Shown: positions 8,150 to 16,876, counted from the stretch's first letter. The stretch: DNA of 64,000 bases from CADDYT01 sp035294125 (GCA_035294125.1 DATGLM010000022.1:31691-95690), one strand, 5' to 3'. Notes: generated by a model not told the origin, from the letters alone. Numbers and translations: made by a program.

Positions 8150-8908
8150 ATGGCACTGGCAAATCAAACAACCGGCTCTAAGCCGCAAGAAGCGGTCAGA
8201 GCCGCTAGCAAGGCAAAGTGGCAGCCTGCACCCCTGCCCATCGCCTCCATCGTGCTCGCCGCGCTGGCGTTTGCCGGTATGATGGCCTCCATCTGGGCGG
8301 ATCTGATCTACGCGCCGCCTGATGCCATCGAGGGCAATGTGCAGCGTATCTTCTACTTCCATGTTCCCTCGGCCTGGGTCGGCATGCTTTCGTTCTGCGT
8401 GCTCGCCATCGCAGGCGTCGTCTATCTATGGAAAAAGGACGAACGCTGGGACTGGGTGGCGCTGGCGGCGGGCGAGATCAGCACCGTCTTTATCACCATC
8501 ACTCTCATCACCGGTTCCCTGTGGGGACGTCCGATCTGGGGGACGTGGTGGACATGGGATGCCCGCCTCACCACGACGCTGATCCTCTGGTTCATCGACA
8601 TCGCCTATCTTATGCTGCGCAGCTACATGGGACGCACTCCGGCCAGCGCGAGGGCTGGCGCTGTGCTGGGCATCATCGGCGTCATCGATGTACCCATCAT
8701 CTACGAGTCGGTTAACTGGTGGCGCACCCTGCACCCGCAGGCCGTGCTGTCCATCGGCTCCTCGCCCAGCATGCCGCCGCAGATGCTGCTCGCCCTCATG
8801 ATCTCGCTGGCCACCTTCACTCTGCTCTACTGTTTCCTGATGATCCAGGTCTACCAGTACCAGAGAATGCAAACCCTGGCCCAGCGCCTGCGCGCAACCG
8901 TTGAATAG
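8150..8908 (+). CDS. ccmC: Heme exporter/transfer protein CcmC
   Basis: CcmC loads heme onto CcmE. The 252-residue protein has six membrane helices and the WWD signature WGTWWTWDARLTTTLILW, with flanking His residues (IFYFHVPSAW and LHPQAV). The ATG at 8150 is chosen because GGAGG lies nine bases upstream; an in-frame GTG at 8129 sits inside the inverted repeat and has no ribosome site. Located after ccmB, separated by 166 bases that carry the inverted repeat pair. Confidence 0.94.
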   Translation: MALANQTTGSKPQEAVRAASKAKWQPAPLPIASIVLAALAFAGMMASIWADLIYAPPDAIEGNVQRIFYFHVPSAWVGMLSFCVLAIAGVVYLWKKDERWDWVALAAGEISTVFITITLITGSLWGRPIWGTWWTWDARLTTTLILWFIDIAYLMLRSYMGRTPASARAGAVLGIIGVIDVPIIYESVNWWRTLHPQAVLSIGSSPSMPPQMLLALMISLATFTLLYCFLMIQVYQYQRMQTLAQRLRATVE

Positions 8909-8912
8909 GTCT

Positions 8913-8976
8913 GGGAGGAGTGGAGTGTGTGGGATGTGCCGCGTCAGCGGCACATCCCACACACTCCACTCCTCCC
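8913..8976. terminator. 30-bp perfect hairpin between ccmC and ccmD
   Basis: Arms 8913-8942 and 8947-8976 are exact reverse complements with a 4-nt loop. It begins five bases after the ccmC stop. There is no T-run immediately after, so it may act as a processing or stability hairpin rather than a simple terminator, since ccmD follows in the same direction. Confidence 0.7.
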
Positions 8977-9060
8977 AATCAGAGAGCCGCGTAGCGGCAA
9001 GCAGTCTTAAAACTGTAGGCACAGCAAAGAATAGCTAGCAAAGGCTAGAAGGATAAAAAC

Positions 9061-9246
9061 ATGCAAGGAGAAGGAGTAAGCTACCTGGTTGCGGCCTACG
9101 CCGTCGTATGGGCCGCCCTCTTCATCTATCTCGGCTTCATCGTCATGCGCATTCGCGGCGTCCGCACCGAACTCGCCGCCGTCGAAGAACTTGTGCATGA
9201 ACACGAACGCGCGCAAGACCGCGAGGCGCAAACAGAGGAAAAATAG
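9061..9246 (+). CDS. ccmD: Small CcmD-like membrane protein
   Basis: A 61-residue protein with one central membrane helix (about residues 7-30, YLVAAYAVVWAALFIYLGFIVMRI) and a charged helical tail has the layout of CcmD, which holds holo-CcmE in the CcmABC complex. AAGGAGAAGG-like purine-rich sequence lies around its start. It is the last recognisable ccm gene and follows ccmC after the long hairpin. The sequence is short, so the call depends on topology and position. Confidence 0.7.
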   Translation: MQGEGVSYLVAAYAVVWAALFIYLGFIVMRIRGVRTELAAVEELVHEHERAQDREAQTEEK

Positions 9247-9298
9247 GGTATAATGGTGTAAACGCGGAATACTTTCCATCATTGCAAGGACGATATTC

Positions 9299-9820
9299 AT
9301 GCCAAAAACAAAAAGATCGGCCCGTGTCAGCGCAGACAACGGGGCGCGGGTCGCTGCAAACAGCGCGGCGCATACAGCCACAATGCATGCGAAGGCGCGC
9401 AAGGAGAAGCAGCCCGTCCCTGAATGGCAGCGCATCAGTACGCTCGCGCTGGGCGACCTGATCGTCTTCCTCATCTTCGCTACCATCGGTCGGCGCAGCC
9501 ACGGCGAGGCAGCCAGCCTGAGCAACCTCTGGCAGATCTTCCTCACAGCCCTGCCTTTCGCGGTCGGCTGGTTTCTTGTCTCGCCCTTCGTCGGTGCCTA
9601 CCGCCGTTTCCTTATGAGCAGTCCGCGCAAAATGGCGCAGCGCACCATCCTCGCCTGGATTCTCTCCTGGCCCGTCGCCATGGCCCTGCGCGGCATCTTC
9701 GTTGACCACGCCATCCCACCCGCCACCTTCGCCGTCATCACCCTGCTCACGAATCTCGTCCTGCTGCTGGTCTGGCGCTGGCCCTACGCATACACTAATA
9801 GTCTGAGGAATAGGAAGTAG
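9299..9820 (+). CDS. DUF3054 family membrane protein
   Basis: The protein has a basic 40-residue N-terminal extension and four membrane helices. The motif LGDLIVFLIFATIGRRSHGE and the later PFAVGWFLVSPFVGAY are the hallmark of DUF3054 membrane proteins, whose function is unknown. AAGGA precedes the ATG. A TATAAT box at 9249-9254 could be a weak local promoter but has no good -35 partner. It may be cotranscribed with ccmD. Confidence 0.75.
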   Translation: MPKTKRSARVSADNGARVAANSAAHTATMHAKARKEKQPVPEWQRISTLALGDLIVFLIFATIGRRSHGEAASLSNLWQIFLTALPFAVGWFLVSPFVGAYRRFLMSSPRKMAQRTILAWILSWPVAMALRGIFVDHAIPPATFAVITLLTNLVLLLVWRWPYAYTNSLRNRK

Positions 9821-9852
9821 TCGACTACCTGCCCTCGCCAATATCCTGCTCG

Positions 9853-9880
9853 GAGCTGTCCCTTACGTAAGGGACAGCTC
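9853..9880. terminator. Hairpin after the DUF3054 gene
   Basis: A perfect 28-base palindrome (14 bp, no loop beyond the centre) stands 32 bases after the stop; a T6 run follows only at 9895-9900. Confidence 0.6.
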
Positions 9881-9936
9881 TATACATAATTACCTTTTTT
9901 CACCCGCGCAAAAAGAATAGAAAGGTAGCCGAAAAC

Positions 9937-9965
9937 TTGACAAAAGCCGTCGCGTCGGCTATAAT
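9937..9965 (+). promoter_or_regulatory. Consensus sigma-70-type promoter
   Basis: TTGACA at 9937-9942 and TATAAT at 9960-9965 are both perfect consensus with a 17-bp spacer. It drives the annealing-protein gene starting at 10100, leaving a ~130-base 5' leader. Confidence 0.85.
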
Positions 9966-10099
9966 GTTAGAACAAAAGTTCTATACATTCGGCCAGTACA
10001 TTTAAGTTTGAACACGTTATCGATGGTTGCCAGTGCGCGGGAAAGGTACTTCCAGGAAGCACGATAAAATCATAGACGACAGAACAGGAGCTTGGAGCA

Positions 10100-10843
10100 A
10101 TGAGTAATAACACCAGCAGTTTCCCATTCAATCCCAGAGAACACCTGATGAACATCAAGAGCAGGGCGGGATCATCAGAATACCTGCCCGTTCAATGGCG
10201 TCTGGTCTGGTTCAGACAGGAGTGCCCGCAGGGAACTATCGAGACTGAACTGGTTCACCTTGATCTCGATAAAGAGACTGAGGAAGAGACTTACGTGTGG
10301 AATCAAGAGAAGCGGCGCAGCGAGAAAGTTATCAAGACGGCCAAAGGCATCGCCATCTTCCGTGCTATCGTTAAGGACGGCAAGGGCGGTATCGCGACCG
10401 GAACAAAGATGGAAAAGGCGGCATCCTTCCCGGACTACCTTGAGAAGGCTGAAACAGGCAGCATAGGACGCGCGCTGGCTGCTCTGGGATATGGCACACA
10501 ATTCGCGCCAGAACTCAACGAGGAGCATCGCATCGTTGACAGCCCTGTGGAGCGTGTTGTTCCAGCGGGAGAGAGTGGCTTCAATGGTGGGGGCAATGGA
10601 CATAGCGCCAGTGCCGGTACGATTGGCAGCAGACTGCGTGCAGTGACACCTGTTGCGAACGCGAACGGAGAGGCAGAGGGCGAGTCTACAGCGGCGACGG
10701 AGCAGCAATTGACGAGTATTCGCAAGCTCTGCGAGCGGCTGGGCAAGCCGGAGCCGGAGAATCCCGATGCACTGAGCTTCAACGGCGCCAGGGAATTGAT
10801 CGGCCAGTTGACGCAGGAATATCGCAACCGCAAAGCGTCGTAG
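10100..10843 (+). CDS. Rad52/DdrA/ERF-like single-strand annealing protein
   Basis: The 247-residue protein shows the N-terminal pattern YLPVQWRLVWFRQECP, a beta-rich middle and the helix ETGSIGRALAALGYGTQFAPE that resembles the core of Rad52/DdrA/ERF-type single-strand annealing proteins found in phages and in Deinococcus. The C-terminal ~70 residues contain a helical part ATEQQLTSIRKLCERLGKPEPE after a Gly/Ala-rich linker. Such proteins bind single-stranded DNA ends and promote annealing. There are no other phage genes nearby. GGAG precedes the ATG. Family placement is by motif resemblance, so an unrelated nucleic-acid-binding protein is possible. Confidence 0.5.
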   Translation: MSNNTSSFPFNPREHLMNIKSRAGSSEYLPVQWRLVWFRQECPQGTIETELVHLDLDKETEEETYVWNQEKRRSEKVIKTAKGIAIFRAIVKDGKGGIATGTKMEKAASFPDYLEKAETGSIGRALAALGYGTQFAPELNEEHRIVDSPVERVVPAGESGFNGGGNGHSASAGTIGSRLRAVTPVANANGEAEGESTAATEQQLTSIRKLCERLGKPEPENPDALSFNGARELIGQLTQEYRNRKAS

Positions 10844-10878
10844 GTTATAGCAGAGATGCCAGAAAGGATGTCAACCCG

Positions 10879-11091
10879 GTGAATCTGGAATATGCTGAGA
10901 AGCGTCTGAAGCAGCGATGGTATGAGCTGGTGATGGCTGAACAGAATGGGGCGAACGAGCAGGCGCTTGAGGATCTGTATGCCTCATATATGCAGGCTCT
11001 GGAAGAATATAATCGCTGCGCGGAGGCGCGGCAGCGTGAAAGCCAGGCGAAACGGAGTTTGTCCCTCGTACAGCAGAAGAAAACGGCGTAG
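10879..11091 (+). CDS. Small helical hypothetical protein
   Basis: A 70-residue, highly charged and largely helical protein (EKRLKQRWYELVMAEQ, EDLYASYMQALEEY) starts at GTG with AAAGGA about 11 bases upstream. It lies 35 bases after the annealing-protein gene and its stop abuts a long hairpin terminator, so the two probably form one transcript. I do not recognise a family; it may be a coiled-coil partner of the annealing protein. Confidence 0.5.
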   Translation: MNLEYAEKRLKQRWYELVMAEQNGANEQALEDLYASYMQALEEYNRCAEARQRESQAKRSLSLVQQKKTA

Positions 11092-11153
11092 CAGCGATGA
11101 ACAAAGAATGGCCCATGAGCGGTGCTCACGGGCCATTCTTTGTTCATCGCTGC
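11091..11153. terminator. 30-bp bidirectional hairpin between convergent genes
   Basis: Arms 11091-11120 and 11124-11153 pair over 30 bp with one G-U pair and a 3-nt loop. The left end touches the stop of the small protein gene and the right end touches the stop codon of the hydrolase gene on the other strand. Confidence 0.85.
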
Positions 11154-12031
11154 TATAGACCACTGATGAAGTCGTTCAGCGCGCTGGCGACGGCGTTGGG
11201 AGCGTCGAAGAGAATCAGGTGACCGGCGTTCGGGACAATGACAAGCTGGGAGTTGGGAATCTCGCGGTGCAGGCGCTGAGCGTACTTCAGCGGGAATTGC
11301 TGGTCGTCCTGGCCCCAGATGATGAGCGCAGGCTTCCCCATGACCCTCAGGTCGGTAGAGACGGAGTTGCTGTAGGCGGGGATGAGCAGGCGAATATGCT
11401 GGTAGAGCATCTCCTTGCCAAGTTCGTCGTCCCACTGGTCGACGTAATCGCTCAGCACCTGCGCGAAGGCATCGGGTGTTGCTGAACCCTGTGGCAGAGT
11501 ATCGCGCAGGTCCTTGATGAAGTCTTCGAGCTTTGTGCGCTGGGGCATGTCGGGGTTCTGGCGCTTCTCCATGTCCGGCAACGGCCAGTTGGGAGCAAAG
11601 TCATACTGATAGCAGATGGTATTTATCAGCACCAGCGCGGCCACGCGATCGCGCGACAGGCGGGTTGCCAGCACCTGCGCCACGCCTCCGCCCACGCCGA
11701 CGCCTACAAGGACGATGCTGGTCAGGCCAAGCTGCTGGAACAGGAAGTTCAGATCGTCGGCGTGACCCCAGATGGAGGTGTCCGAGGGCCAGGGACGCTC
11801 TGAGAGGCCATAGCCAAGCATGTCGACGGCGTAGACGGCGCGGTTCAAACCGGCAAGTTGTGGCATCACCTGCTCCCAGGTAAACGCGCCGGAAGGCAGG
11901 TCGTGCAACAGGACGATGGCGCCATCCGGCCCGTGCTCCTCGCCCTGGACAATATAGCTCAAATTGTAGTGAATAACGTGTGCCGTGCGGCGCTGCGGCC
12001 CGGCGGCAACCTGTGATGTACTATTTTGCAT
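11153..12031 (-). CDS. Alpha/beta hydrolase fold protein lacking the nucleophile serine
   Basis: The fold is clear from IVLLHDLPSGAFTWEQV (oxyanion region), VYAVDMLGYGLSERP, IIWGQDDQQFPL (acid) and NAGHLILFD (histidine). At the nucleophile elbow, the usual GxSxG is GVGVG within LVGVGVGGGVA, so the catalytic serine is replaced by glycine. The protein is therefore probably not a normal esterase; pseudoenzyme or binding roles are possible. The start at 12031 (MQNSTSQ) has AGAGAGGG upstream; a longer frame to 12073 has no ribosome site. It converges on the small-protein gene and is flanked on both sides by long hairpins. Confidence 0.75.
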   Translation of the reverse strand: MQNSTSQVAAGPQRRTAHVIHYNLSYIVQGEEHGPDGAIVLLHDLPSGAFTWEQVMPQLAGLNRAVYAVDMLGYGLSERPWPSDTSIWGHADDLNFLFQQLGLTSIVLVGVGVGGGVAQVLATRLSRDRVAALVLINTICYQYDFAPNWPLPDMEKRQNPDMPQRTKLEDFIKDLRDTLPQGSATPDAFAQVLSDYVDQWDDELGKEMLYQHIRLLIPAYSNSVSTDLRVMGKPALIIWGQDDQQFPLKYAQRLHREIPNSQLVIVPNAGHLILFDAPNAVASALNDFISGL

Positions 12032-12114
12032 AATCCCTCTCTTTGCAGGTCTTTGTGTTTTCCCGCAAATCACAAATATTGTATTGTCTATAGTATAGCA
12101 AAAAAGCGTTTAAA

Positions 12115-12182
12115 TGGAACAGAAAGGACGTGCAATGGGCAAAAGGCGCGCCCTTTGCCCATTGCACGTCCTTTCTGTTCCA
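12115..12182. terminator. 34-bp hairpin upstream of the hydrolase and downstream of enolase
   Basis: Positions 12115-12182 form a self-complementary stem of 34 bp with one A-C mismatch and no separate loop (centre GGCGCGCC). It lies eight bases after the enolase stop codon and terminates the enolase transcript. Confidence 0.8.
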
Positions 12183-12189
12183 TCACGCA

Positions 12190-13512
12190 TCAAGCTTTCG
12201 CGTAGAGGGTAGAGACGTTGTAGAAGGCGCTGAAACCGGCATAGCGTGCCGTCTCCTCGCCCAGTTCGTCCTCAATGACCAGCAGGCGGTTGTACTTTGC
12301 CACACGCTCGCTGCGGGCGGGCGCGCCGGTTTTGATCTGTCCGGCATTGGTGGCAACCACGAGGTCGGAGATGGTCGTGTCTTCGGTTTCGCCGGAGCGG
12401 TGCGAGACGACGGCGCTGAAGGAGGCACGCTGCGCCATCGAGATGGCCTCCATCGTCTCCGAGAGCGTGCCAATTTGATTGAGCTTGATCAAAATCGAGT
12501 TGGTGATGTGTTCAAGAATGCCACGGCGCAGACGCTGCGTGTTGGTAACGAAGAGATCGTCGCCCACGAGCTGGATGCGATTGCCCAGCCGCTGCGTGAG
12601 CAGTTGCCAGCCATCCCAGTCGTCTTCGGCAAGGCCGTCCTCAAGCGAGATGATCGGGTATTCGCTGACCCACTGCTCGTAGAGATCGACCATCTCGGCG
12701 GAGGTGAGGGTACGGCCCTCGCGTGCCAGCACGTATTTGCCGTTTTCATAGAACTCGCTGGCGGCGGGGTCCATGCCGAGGTAGATATCGCTGCCCGGTT
12801 TGTAACCAGCCGATTCGATGGCCGCGACAATGACCTCCAGCGCCTCACGATTGGAACCGAGCGAGGGGGCGAAACCGCCCTCGTCGCCGACATTGGTGTT
12901 AAGTCCCTTATCATGCAGCACTTTCTTCAGGCTCTGATAAACTTCGGCTCCCATGCGTAGGGCTTCACGAAAGCTGGAAGCGCCAACGGGCAGGATCATG
13001 TACTCCTGCATATCTGTGGAGTTGGCCGCGTGCTTGCCACCGTTGAGAATGTTCATCATGGGAACCGGAAGCGTGCGCGCCATGACACCGCCGAAGTAGC
13101 GGTAGAGCGGCAACTGGTAGGCATTGGCAGCCGCCTTTGCCGCCGCCAGCGAGACACCGAGAATGGCGTTCGCCCCCAGCCGTGCCTTATTTGGCGTCCC
13201 ATCCAGTTGAATCATCACCTCGTCCAGCATGATCTGGTCACTGGCGTCAAGCCCCACGATTGCTTCGCGGATGGTCTCGTTAACGTTGCGCACGGCCTTG
13301 AGAACGCCCTTGCCGCCGTAACGGCTCTTGTCGCCATCACGCAACTCTACTGCCTCGTGCACACCCGTGGACGCGCCCGATGGAACAGCAGCGCTCCCAC
13401 GTGCGCCATCCAGCAGTAAGACCTCAACCTCAATGGTCGGGTTACCTCGCGAGTCGAGGATCTCCCGCGCCATAACATCTTCTATGGTAGTAGCTTCATT
13501 CATATTGGGCAT
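12190..13512 (-). CDS. eno: Enolase
   Basis: Enolase converts 2-phosphoglycerate to phosphoenolpyruvate in glycolysis. The 440-residue protein has IEDVMAREILDSRGNPTIEVEV at the N-terminus, the GVSLAAAKA segment, the metal-binding DEGGFAP and the SLEDGLAEDDWDGW and VGDDLFVTN strings, and the SHRSGETEDTTISDL motif near the C-terminus, with catalytic Lys in ILIKLNQIGTL. The start has AGGAGG eight bases upstream. Full length and complete. Confidence 0.98.
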   Translation of the reverse strand: MPNMNEATTIEDVMAREILDSRGNPTIEVEVLLLDGARGSAAVPSGASTGVHEAVELRDGDKSRYGGKGVLKAVRNVNETIREAIVGLDASDQIMLDEVMIQLDGTPNKARLGANAILGVSLAAAKAAANAYQLPLYRYFGGVMARTLPVPMMNILNGGKHAANSTDMQEYMILPVGASSFREALRMGAEVYQSLKKVLHDKGLNTNVGDEGGFAPSLGSNREALEVIVAAIESAGYKPGSDIYLGMDPAASEFYENGKYVLAREGRTLTSAEMVDLYEQWVSEYPIISLEDGLAEDDWDGWQLLTQRLGNRIQLVGDDLFVTNTQRLRRGILEHITNSILIKLNQIGTLSETMEAISMAQRASFSAVVSHRSGETEDTTISDLVVATNAGQIKTGAPARSERVAKYNRLLVIEDELGEETARYAGFSAFYNVSTLYAKA

Positions 13513-13539
13513 AAAAATAACCTCCTATTCTTCGTTGCT

Positions 13540-13569
13540 ATTGTACACCTCAGAGATAGGAGCCGACAA
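13540..13569 (-). promoter_or_regulatory. Probable enolase promoter
   Basis: On the minus strand TTGTCG (13564-13569) and TACAAT (13540-13545) are separated by 18 bp, placing transcription start a short distance before the eno ribosome site. Confidence 0.55.
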
Positions 13570-13596
13570 GAGAAAATTCTCAACGACGCTTGTGCG

Positions 13597-14733
13597 TTAT
13601 TGCGCCGTTGACATTAACTCTCTCCCTTTGACTTCGTCCAGGGCGCGAGCGAGGGCGATGGTGTGCTCCGGCAGGCCGACGGTGACGCGCAGGAAGTTGC
13701 GCAGGTAGGGGTGTTTGAAGTAGCGTAGCAGGATGCCGTGCGACTCGACAATGGAGCGCACCTGCTCCATCTTCACCTCTTCCTCGCACACATGGGCCAT
13801 AATGAAGTTGCCCTGCGATGGAATGGGTTCGAGGTAGGAGTAGCTAGCAAGCAGCGTGAAGAGGTGCTCGCGTTCCTCGATGATACGGCGCACTCTCTCC
13901 AGCGTGTATGCCCGCTGCTTCAAGGTCTCGATGGCGGCGATATGACCGGCCACGTTGACCTCGAAGGGACATTGCGCCCGCCGCAGATAATCGACGATCC
14001 AGTCAGGAAAGAGGCCATAGCCGATGCGCAGGCCAGCCAGACCCGCCCATTTGCTGAAGGTGCGCAGCACCACCAGATTGCGGTACTGCGGCACCAGGTG
14101 CGCGAAGCCGGTAGGCCGCTGCGAGAACTCGACATACGCCTCATCGACCACCACGATGCGCCCCGTCTCCAGCAGGGTCAGAACATCTTCCTCGCTGACC
14201 GGATTGCCGGTTGGATTATTGGGCGAGCAGAGGACGATCAGTTTTGTCTCCGGCGTGAGCGCAGCGACGATGGCGGGGACATCGATTTCGTAGTCGGACG
14301 TGCGCGGTACCTCCACGACGTAGGCCCCACACACGGTCGTGATGAAGGTATAAAGCGAGAAGGTGGGAGGGCAGCAGATGATGGTATCGCCCACCGAGAG
14401 AAAGATATGCCAGAGCAGGTTGATCAGTTCATTACTGCCATGACTGAGCACGATGTAGCGGCTATCGAGTCCGGTGTACTCCGAGAGGGCAGCGCGAAGA
14501 GCGGTGGCATTGGTATCGGGATAGGCATTGTAGCTACGATGATCACCCAGAGCCTGTAACACTGTCGGCGCCGGTCCATAGGGACTTTCATTGCTATTAA
14601 GCTTGATCAGCCTGTCAACGGGAATGCCGGTGCGAGCGCTGAAAGCCTCCAGCGACTCGCCCGGGATATATTCGGCCATACGATCCAGTTCCGGGCGCAC
14701 ATATACGACCGATCCGGGGAAATATTTATCCAT
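13597..14733 (-). CDS. hisC: Histidinol-phosphate aminotransferase
   Basis: A PLP-dependent class I/II aminotransferase of 378 residues. The HisC pattern is visible: NSNESPYGPAPTV, SHGSNELINLLW, CSPNNPTGNPV, VVDEAYVEFS and the PLP lysine in RTFSKWAGLAGLRIGYG. It transaminates imidazole acetol-phosphate in histidine biosynthesis; some members act on aromatic amino acids. No other his genes are adjacent. It lies 84 bases upstream of eno on the same strand, with a separate eno promoter in between. Confidence 0.93.
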   Translation of the reverse strand: MDKYFPGSVVYVRPELDRMAEYIPGESLEAFSARTGIPVDRLIKLNSNESPYGPAPTVLQALGDHRSYNAYPDTNATALRAALSEYTGLDSRYIVLSHGSNELINLLWHIFLSVGDTIICCPPTFSLYTFITTVCGAYVVEVPRTSDYEIDVPAIVAALTPETKLIVLCSPNNPTGNPVSEEDVLTLLETGRIVVVDEAYVEFSQRPTGFAHLVPQYRNLVVLRTFSKWAGLAGLRIGYGLFPDWIVDYLRRAQCPFEVNVAGHIAAIETLKQRAYTLERVRRIIEEREHLFTLLASYSYLEPIPSQGNFIMAHVCEEEVKMEQVRSIVESHGILLRYFKHPYLRNFLRVTVGLPEHTIALARALDEVKGRELMSTAQ

Positions 14734-14756
14734 GCCTCTTATACTCTATTCTTAGC

Positions 14757-15908
14757 TTATTTTTGCGTATCTGCATCAACAAAGATCTGTGATGGACGGC
14801 GAATGAGTGGGCCGCGTAGAGAGTTGCCGCCGAAGCCTCCACCGGCAGTGCCGCGTAGCGGCTCGCTGGACCTGTTGCTGGGGAACGAGCCAGTTTGCTG
14901 CAGGGAGAGGTCGGCGGGTGGAGCTCCCGCCTGTTCCAACTGGCGCTGCATCATGTCCAGGCCACGCCGCAGCGTCATCATATCGCGCAGGAAGCAGGCG
15001 ACGGCAGAGGCGGCGGAGCCTTTCTCTTTCGCGTTTTCAAAGCGCCGCGCCGTGGCATCGCCCGCGTCCTGAGCAGCCTGCGCCATCGGATCAGACGTCT
15101 GCGCCGCGTAGGCGTCGGCAAAGATATCATCCCAACTGCCCCAGCGCCCGCGTAGCGGCTTCCAGCCAAGCTGGCTATCGCTGACCGTGCGCCATTTCTC
15201 CTCAGTGAATTGAATCCAGTCATCCAGCAGGCGCGCATAGGCGGCAACCTGCTGGCGCAGGCGCTCCTCTTCTGCCGATGGACGCTGGGGAAATGCTCTG
15301 GGGAAGTTGTCCGTCGTAGGCTGGCTGGTGAAATCGCTGTTGCCCATCTGTGGAAAGCCCATAGCCGCGTCCGCCTGTGAGCCACCGGAGTATGCACCCT
15401 GCAACCCGCCGATAGTGCCAAAGATACCGGTACTGGCAAGGGCGGAAAGGTCGGGTACCATTGTTCCGTCTGGCATGCCGAGCATGGGAACCTCAGTTCC
15501 GGCGGGCAGTTCGCCTATCACATGGATACCGCTGGCCCCCAGCACCGGACTCATGATCGTGGTGCCATCAGGCAGCACGACCCCCTCGCCAATCGTGGGC
15601 AGCCCACCAATCACAATCTCTTCATGCCCCACAGCATCGAGGATGCGCCACGCCAGGCGCGGATGCCGGATTGCCCACCAGAGACGACGCGAGATAAACG
15701 TGGAAGCAAAGGTGAAATTGACGATGAGCCAGACAAGGCCGCGCACCGCCAGCCAGTTGACGAGGCCAAAAACAATGATCCAGTACCAGGGGTCATGCTG
15801 GCCAGCCTCTTCGATAAAGGTGAGTACAGCTGCTACCGTCAGGCTCGGGTCGCGCAGCGGATTGATGAAATCTAGAATGCGCGTAAGCCAGCTCCGATTT
15901 ATCTTCAT
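14757..15908 (-). CDS. Hypothetical membrane protein with long Gly/Pro-rich and helical C-terminal regions
   Basis: Residues ~20-75 form two membrane segments (WYWIIVFGLVNWLAVRGLVWLI is one). Next comes a small beta region (LPTIGEGVVLPDGTTIMSPVLG) with repeated GxxLPDGT-like turns, a low-complexity stretch, a helical cytoplasmic part with conserved tryptophans (GWKPLRGRWGSWDDIFADAYAA) and a disordered C-terminus. I do not recognise the family. GGAG precedes the ATG. It sits 23 bases upstream of hisC in the same orientation, possibly cotranscribed. Confidence 0.55.
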   Translation of the reverse strand: MKINRSWLTRILDFINPLRDPSLTVAAVLTFIEEAGQHDPWYWIIVFGLVNWLAVRGLVWLIVNFTFASTFISRRLWWAIRHPRLAWRILDAVGHEEIVIGGLPTIGEGVVLPDGTTIMSPVLGASGIHVIGELPAGTEVPMLGMPDGTMVPDLSALASTGIFGTIGGLQGAYSGGSQADAAMGFPQMGNSDFTSQPTTDNFPRAFPQRPSAEEERLRQQVAAYARLLDDWIQFTEEKWRTVSDSQLGWKPLRGRWGSWDDIFADAYAAQTSDPMAQAAQDAGDATARRFENAKEKGSAASAVACFLRDMMTLRRGLDMMQRQLEQAGAPPADLSLQQTGSFPSNRSSEPLRGTAGGGFGGNSLRGPLIRRPSQIFVDADTQK

Positions 15909-16165
15909 GTTTACTCCAGGCTCCTCTCGCCCCCGTCGCCGGTTCGACAGGACAGGCGTGACAGGACGGTACTCTCCATTACAGGTTCTCGATGGGAGAT
16001 TCTAACATAGCTCTTGAAATAAGCACAAGTTTCTAACGTTTTCCGGTAATAATGGGCCACACAGCTATACAATCTCTCTGCGTCTGGCCGCTTCTTTATT
16101 ATTACCAAACGTATGTTCCCTGTGAGAATGGAGCTAGCGGTACAAAAGTACCGTATCAGGGTATG

Positions 16166-16876
16166 TTATATGTACTGTTGCTGGATTTCCAGGAGTTGCG
16201 TGATGCCCTGTTCGGCAAGATTGACGAGGTTGTCCAGCATGGGGTGATCGAAGAGACCCTGCTCGCCCGTTCCCTGCACCTCGACAAACTGGTGTTGAGC
16301 CGTCATCACCACGTTGAAATCGACGTCGGCCCGCGAATCTTCGGCATAGTTCAGGTCGAGCAGCATGTAGCCATCCACGATGCCTACACTGACCGCCGCC
16401 ACCGCCGTCTTGACCGGATTGACCGGCAGTAGCCCTCGCTTCACCATGAGCGAGCAGGCTCGGCGCAGGGCGATATACGCGCCGGTAATCGAGGCCGTGC
16501 GCGTTCCGCCATCGGCTTGCAGCACGTCGCAGTCCAGGATAATGCTGCGCGGCCCCAGTGCCTGCATATCAACGACGGCACGTAGCGAACGCCCGATCAA
16601 CCTCTGGATCTCCTGCGTGCGCCCGCTGATATGTCCCTCGCGTTCGCGAGGGGTGCGCGTCTGCGTGGCACGAGGCAGCATGCTATACTCCGCCGTGACC
16701 CATCCCTGTCCCCTGCCTTCCAGGAAAGGTGGCACGCGCTCCTCTACTGTCGCAGCGCACAGCACTCGTGTATTGCCCGCCTCGATCAAGACCGACCCCT
16801 CAGCATAATCCAGAAAATCGACGCTGATACGCAGCGGACGTAATTGCGTCGCGCCGCGCCCATCTATTCGCTCCAT
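16166..16876 (-). CDS. rph: Ribonuclease PH
   Basis: RNase PH trims the 3' ends of tRNA precursors by phosphorolysis. The 236-residue protein begins with the family signature RIDGRGATQLRPLRI and carries GNTRVLCAATVEERVPPF, EYSMLPRATQTRTPRE, GRTQEIQRLIGRSLRAVVD, the phosphate-binding region GGTRTASITGAYIAL and DLNYAEDSRADVDFNVVMT. AAGGA precedes the ATG. It is a complete gene read alone, with a 257-base gap downstream in which I see no gene. Confidence 0.97.
   Translation of the reverse strand: MERIDGRGATQLRPLRISVDFLDYAEGSVLIEAGNTRVLCAATVEERVPPFLEGRGQGWVTAEYSMLPRATQTRTPREREGHISGRTQEIQRLIGRSLRAVVDMQALGPRSIILDCDVLQADGGTRTASITGAYIALRRACSLMVKRGLLPVNPVKTAVAAVSVGIVDGYMLLDLNYAEDSRADVDFNVVMTAQHQFVEVQGTGEQGLFDHPMLDNLVNLAEQGITQLLEIQQQYI

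Noticed and set aside
12130..12960. 276-codon frame antisense to enolase
   Set aside because: Shadow of the GC-rich enolase gene; low-complexity His/Arg/Gly composition.
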